Both the position numbers and the translations under genes were made by a program. Under the pieces are notes generated by a model that was not told the DNA's origin, did not search any database, and was given only the letters and a program-made list of their open reading frames with translations. Positions 12,214 through 13,273 of a stretch of DNA of 13,273 bases are shown here, one piece after another (positions within the stretch are counted from its first letter, which is position 1; each line of letters starts with the position of its first letter). The stretch comes from Streptosporangiaceae bacterium. GTDB lineage: Bacteria; Actinomycetota; Actinomycetes; Streptosporangiales; Streptosporangiaceae. The stretch covers positions 1 through 13,273 of the forward strand of contig JAICWX010000240.1 of NCBI GenBank assembly GCA_025934635.1. The letters are read 5' to 3'.

Positions 12214-13273
12214 TCAGAAACCGGTGTCGAGGGTGATGGTGCTGCCGCGCGGGGCCTCGCCGACCGGGCTGAAGTCGAAGACCTTGTTGAAGAAGCCGAA
12301 CCGGTTCACCTTGACCTGGAACCCGGCGTCCTCGAGCAGCTTGGTGGCGTCCTGCACGGACATGCCGATCGGGTTGGGCACGGCGACCAGCTGGGGGCCG
12401 GTGGACACCTGGACGATCACGGTCTGGCCCGGCTGGAACACCCCGCCCGCGGTCGGCTGCTGGCCGGTGATGATGCCCTTGGCCTGCTGGCTGTTGTTGT
12501 CCGGCTGCTGCTGCAGGGTCACCTTGTCCTGGCCGGCCAGCCGCAGGGCGGCGTTGATGTCCATGCCGGTGAAGTCCGGCAGGGGCGGCCCGGCCGCGAC
12601 CATGATCGTGACCGGCTGGGTCTGCGGCCAGCTCGTGCCCGCCCCCGGCCTGGTGCCGGTCACCGTGCCCACCCGGGCGTTCGAGGCGACCTTGACGATG
12701 GTGAAGTTCAGGTGGACGCGCTGCAGCGCGGCCTGGGCGTCGTTCTGCTTCTCGCCCTTCACCGCGGGCACCGCGGAGGTGAACGGCCCGCTCGAGACTT
12801 CGATGGTGACCGCCGCGCCCTTCGACACCCGCCCGGCCGGGCTGGTGCCGACGACCGAGCCCTTGCCCACCGTGTTGCTGTGCACCTGGCGCTGGCCCGC
12901 CTGGACGGCGAAGCCGTCGGCGGTCAGCACGGCGGTGGCCTGGCTGACGCTGACCCCGGAAACCGTAGGTACCTGGGTGAACCGTCCGGAGGTGAACCAC
13001 CAGGTGCCGAGCCCGAGCCCGACGCCGAGCACGATGACCAGCGCGACGATGATCAGCCGGGGGCCGAACAGCCACCGTCCCAGGAACGGCTCGCGCTCGC
13101 CGCCGAAACCGCCCCCCTGATGGCGGCCGCCGTCGGTGTGACGCAGGCCCTCCTCGCGGTCCACCACGAGCGTGTGGGAATCCGCCTGCCCGCCGCCGCT
13201 GAGCTGGCCGCCGCCGTTGAACTGGCCGGTACCGAACTGGCCGGTACCGAACTGGCCGGTACCGAACTGGCCG
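12214..13273 (-). CDS. PASTA-repeat Ser/Thr protein kinase, C-terminal part (N-terminus outside window)
   Basis: The frame is open to the right end of the window, so the GTG at 13167 is not the true start; about 352 residues are visible. In order: a Gly/Gln/Phe linker with GTGQF repeats, a charged segment (VVDREEGLRHTDGG), one membrane span (LIIVALVIVLGVGLGLGTWWF), then four extracellular PASTA repeats beginning VPTVSGVSVSQA, VPAVKGEKQNDA, LPDFTGMDINAA and VPNPIGMSVQDA. The protein ends directly after the fourth repeat. PASTA domains bind peptidoglycan fragments, and this architecture is that of PknB-type kinases controlling cell-wall growth and division. The kinase domain itself would lie beyond base 13273, so kinase identity is inferred. 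A PASTA-only membrane protein is the alternative. It is transcribed towards the aroF leader. Confidence 0.88.
   Translation of the reverse strand, partial: GQFGTGQFGTGQFGTGQFNGGGQLSGGGQADSHTLVVDREEGLRHTDGGRHQGGGFGGEREPFLGRWLFGPRLIIVALVIVLGVGLGLGTWWFTSGRFTQVPTVSGVSVSQATAVLTADGFAVQAGQRQVHSNTVGKGSVVGTSPAGRVSKGAAVTIEVSSGPFTSAVPAVKGEKQNDAQAALQRVHLNFTIVKVASNARVGTVTGTRPGAGTSWPQTQPVTIMVAAGPPLPDFTGMDINAALRLAGQDKVTLQQQPDNNSQQAKGIITGQQPTAGGVFQPGQTVIVQVSTGPQLVAVPNPIGMSVQDATKLLEDAGFQVKVNRFGFFNKVFDFSPVGEAPRGSTITLDTGF
13219..13273 (-). repeat. 15-bp tandem repeat in the kinase linker, three copies plus a partial
   Basis: GAACTGGCCGGTACC (plus strand) occurs perfectly at 13219-13233, 13234-13248 and 13249-13263, and a fourth begins at 13264 and is cut by the window end. 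Each copy codes a GTGQF pentapeptide of the juxtamembrane linker. The true copy number is unknown. Confidence 0.95.

Noticed and set aside
12158..13120. Plus-strand frame of 320 aa opposite the PASTA gene
   Set aside because: It is a shadow; the minus strand encodes four recognisable PASTA repeats and a membrane span.
13165..13167. GTG as the start of a PASTA-only protein
   Set aside because: The frame remains open to the window end with repeat-coded linker residues continuous with it, so the protein most likely begins further upstream.

Overview
The window comes from a high-GC actinomycete chromosome. The evidence is the strong G/C bias at third codon positions, the frequent GTG starts, the PadR-controlled drug-type ABC exporter, the actinobacterial-type phosphofructokinase, the CGNR regulator and the PASTA-repeat Ser/Thr kinase. 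It looks like ordinary core and semi-core chromosome: I see no phage, insertion sequence, CRISPR, rRNA or tRNA signal. The genus cannot be fixed from the sequence alone.

Layout, left to right. (1) 1-653: the end of a 6-phosphofructokinase. (2) 763-3637: a PadR-type regulator with palindromic sites in its promoter and a hairpin after it, then a translationally coupled ABC ATPase/permease pair of the daunorubicin-resistance type, closed by a 15-bp-stem terminator. (3) 3657-6404, minus strand: an MFS exporter with its own promoter, a DUF4262 protein and a CGNR zinc-finger regulator. (4) 6363-7234: a class I SAM methyltransferase, divergent from the CGNR gene. Its stop codon overlaps the stop of the convergent next gene in the palindrome CTAG. 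(5) 7231-8316, minus strand: two tandem paralogous small membrane proteins, one with five perfect 15-bp repeats in its linker. (6) 8434-9663: thiI, convergent with a multi-pass membrane protein (9676-10917) that looks like the sensor half of a histidine kinase. (7) 10969-12168, minus strand: a type I DAHP synthase (aroF) preceded by a short leader peptide very rich in Phe and Trp and by a U-tract terminator, which together form a textbook ribosome-mediated attenuator. (8) 12214-13273, minus strand: the C-terminal part of a PASTA Ser/Thr kinase, cut by the window end inside a repeat-coded linker.

The best find is the aroF attenuator. The leader peptide (about 24 aa, core FWFWFGY) is too short for routine gene calling, yet it gives a direct mechanism: charged aromatic tRNA levels set whether transcription passes the terminator into the first enzyme of aromatic amino acid synthesis. 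Secondary points of interest are 15-bp tandem repeats in two unrelated linkers, several starts that look leaderless, two promoters with the same N18-TAGCGT architecture, the regulatory DNA between the CGNR gene and the methyltransferase, and the kinase-less sensor protein.
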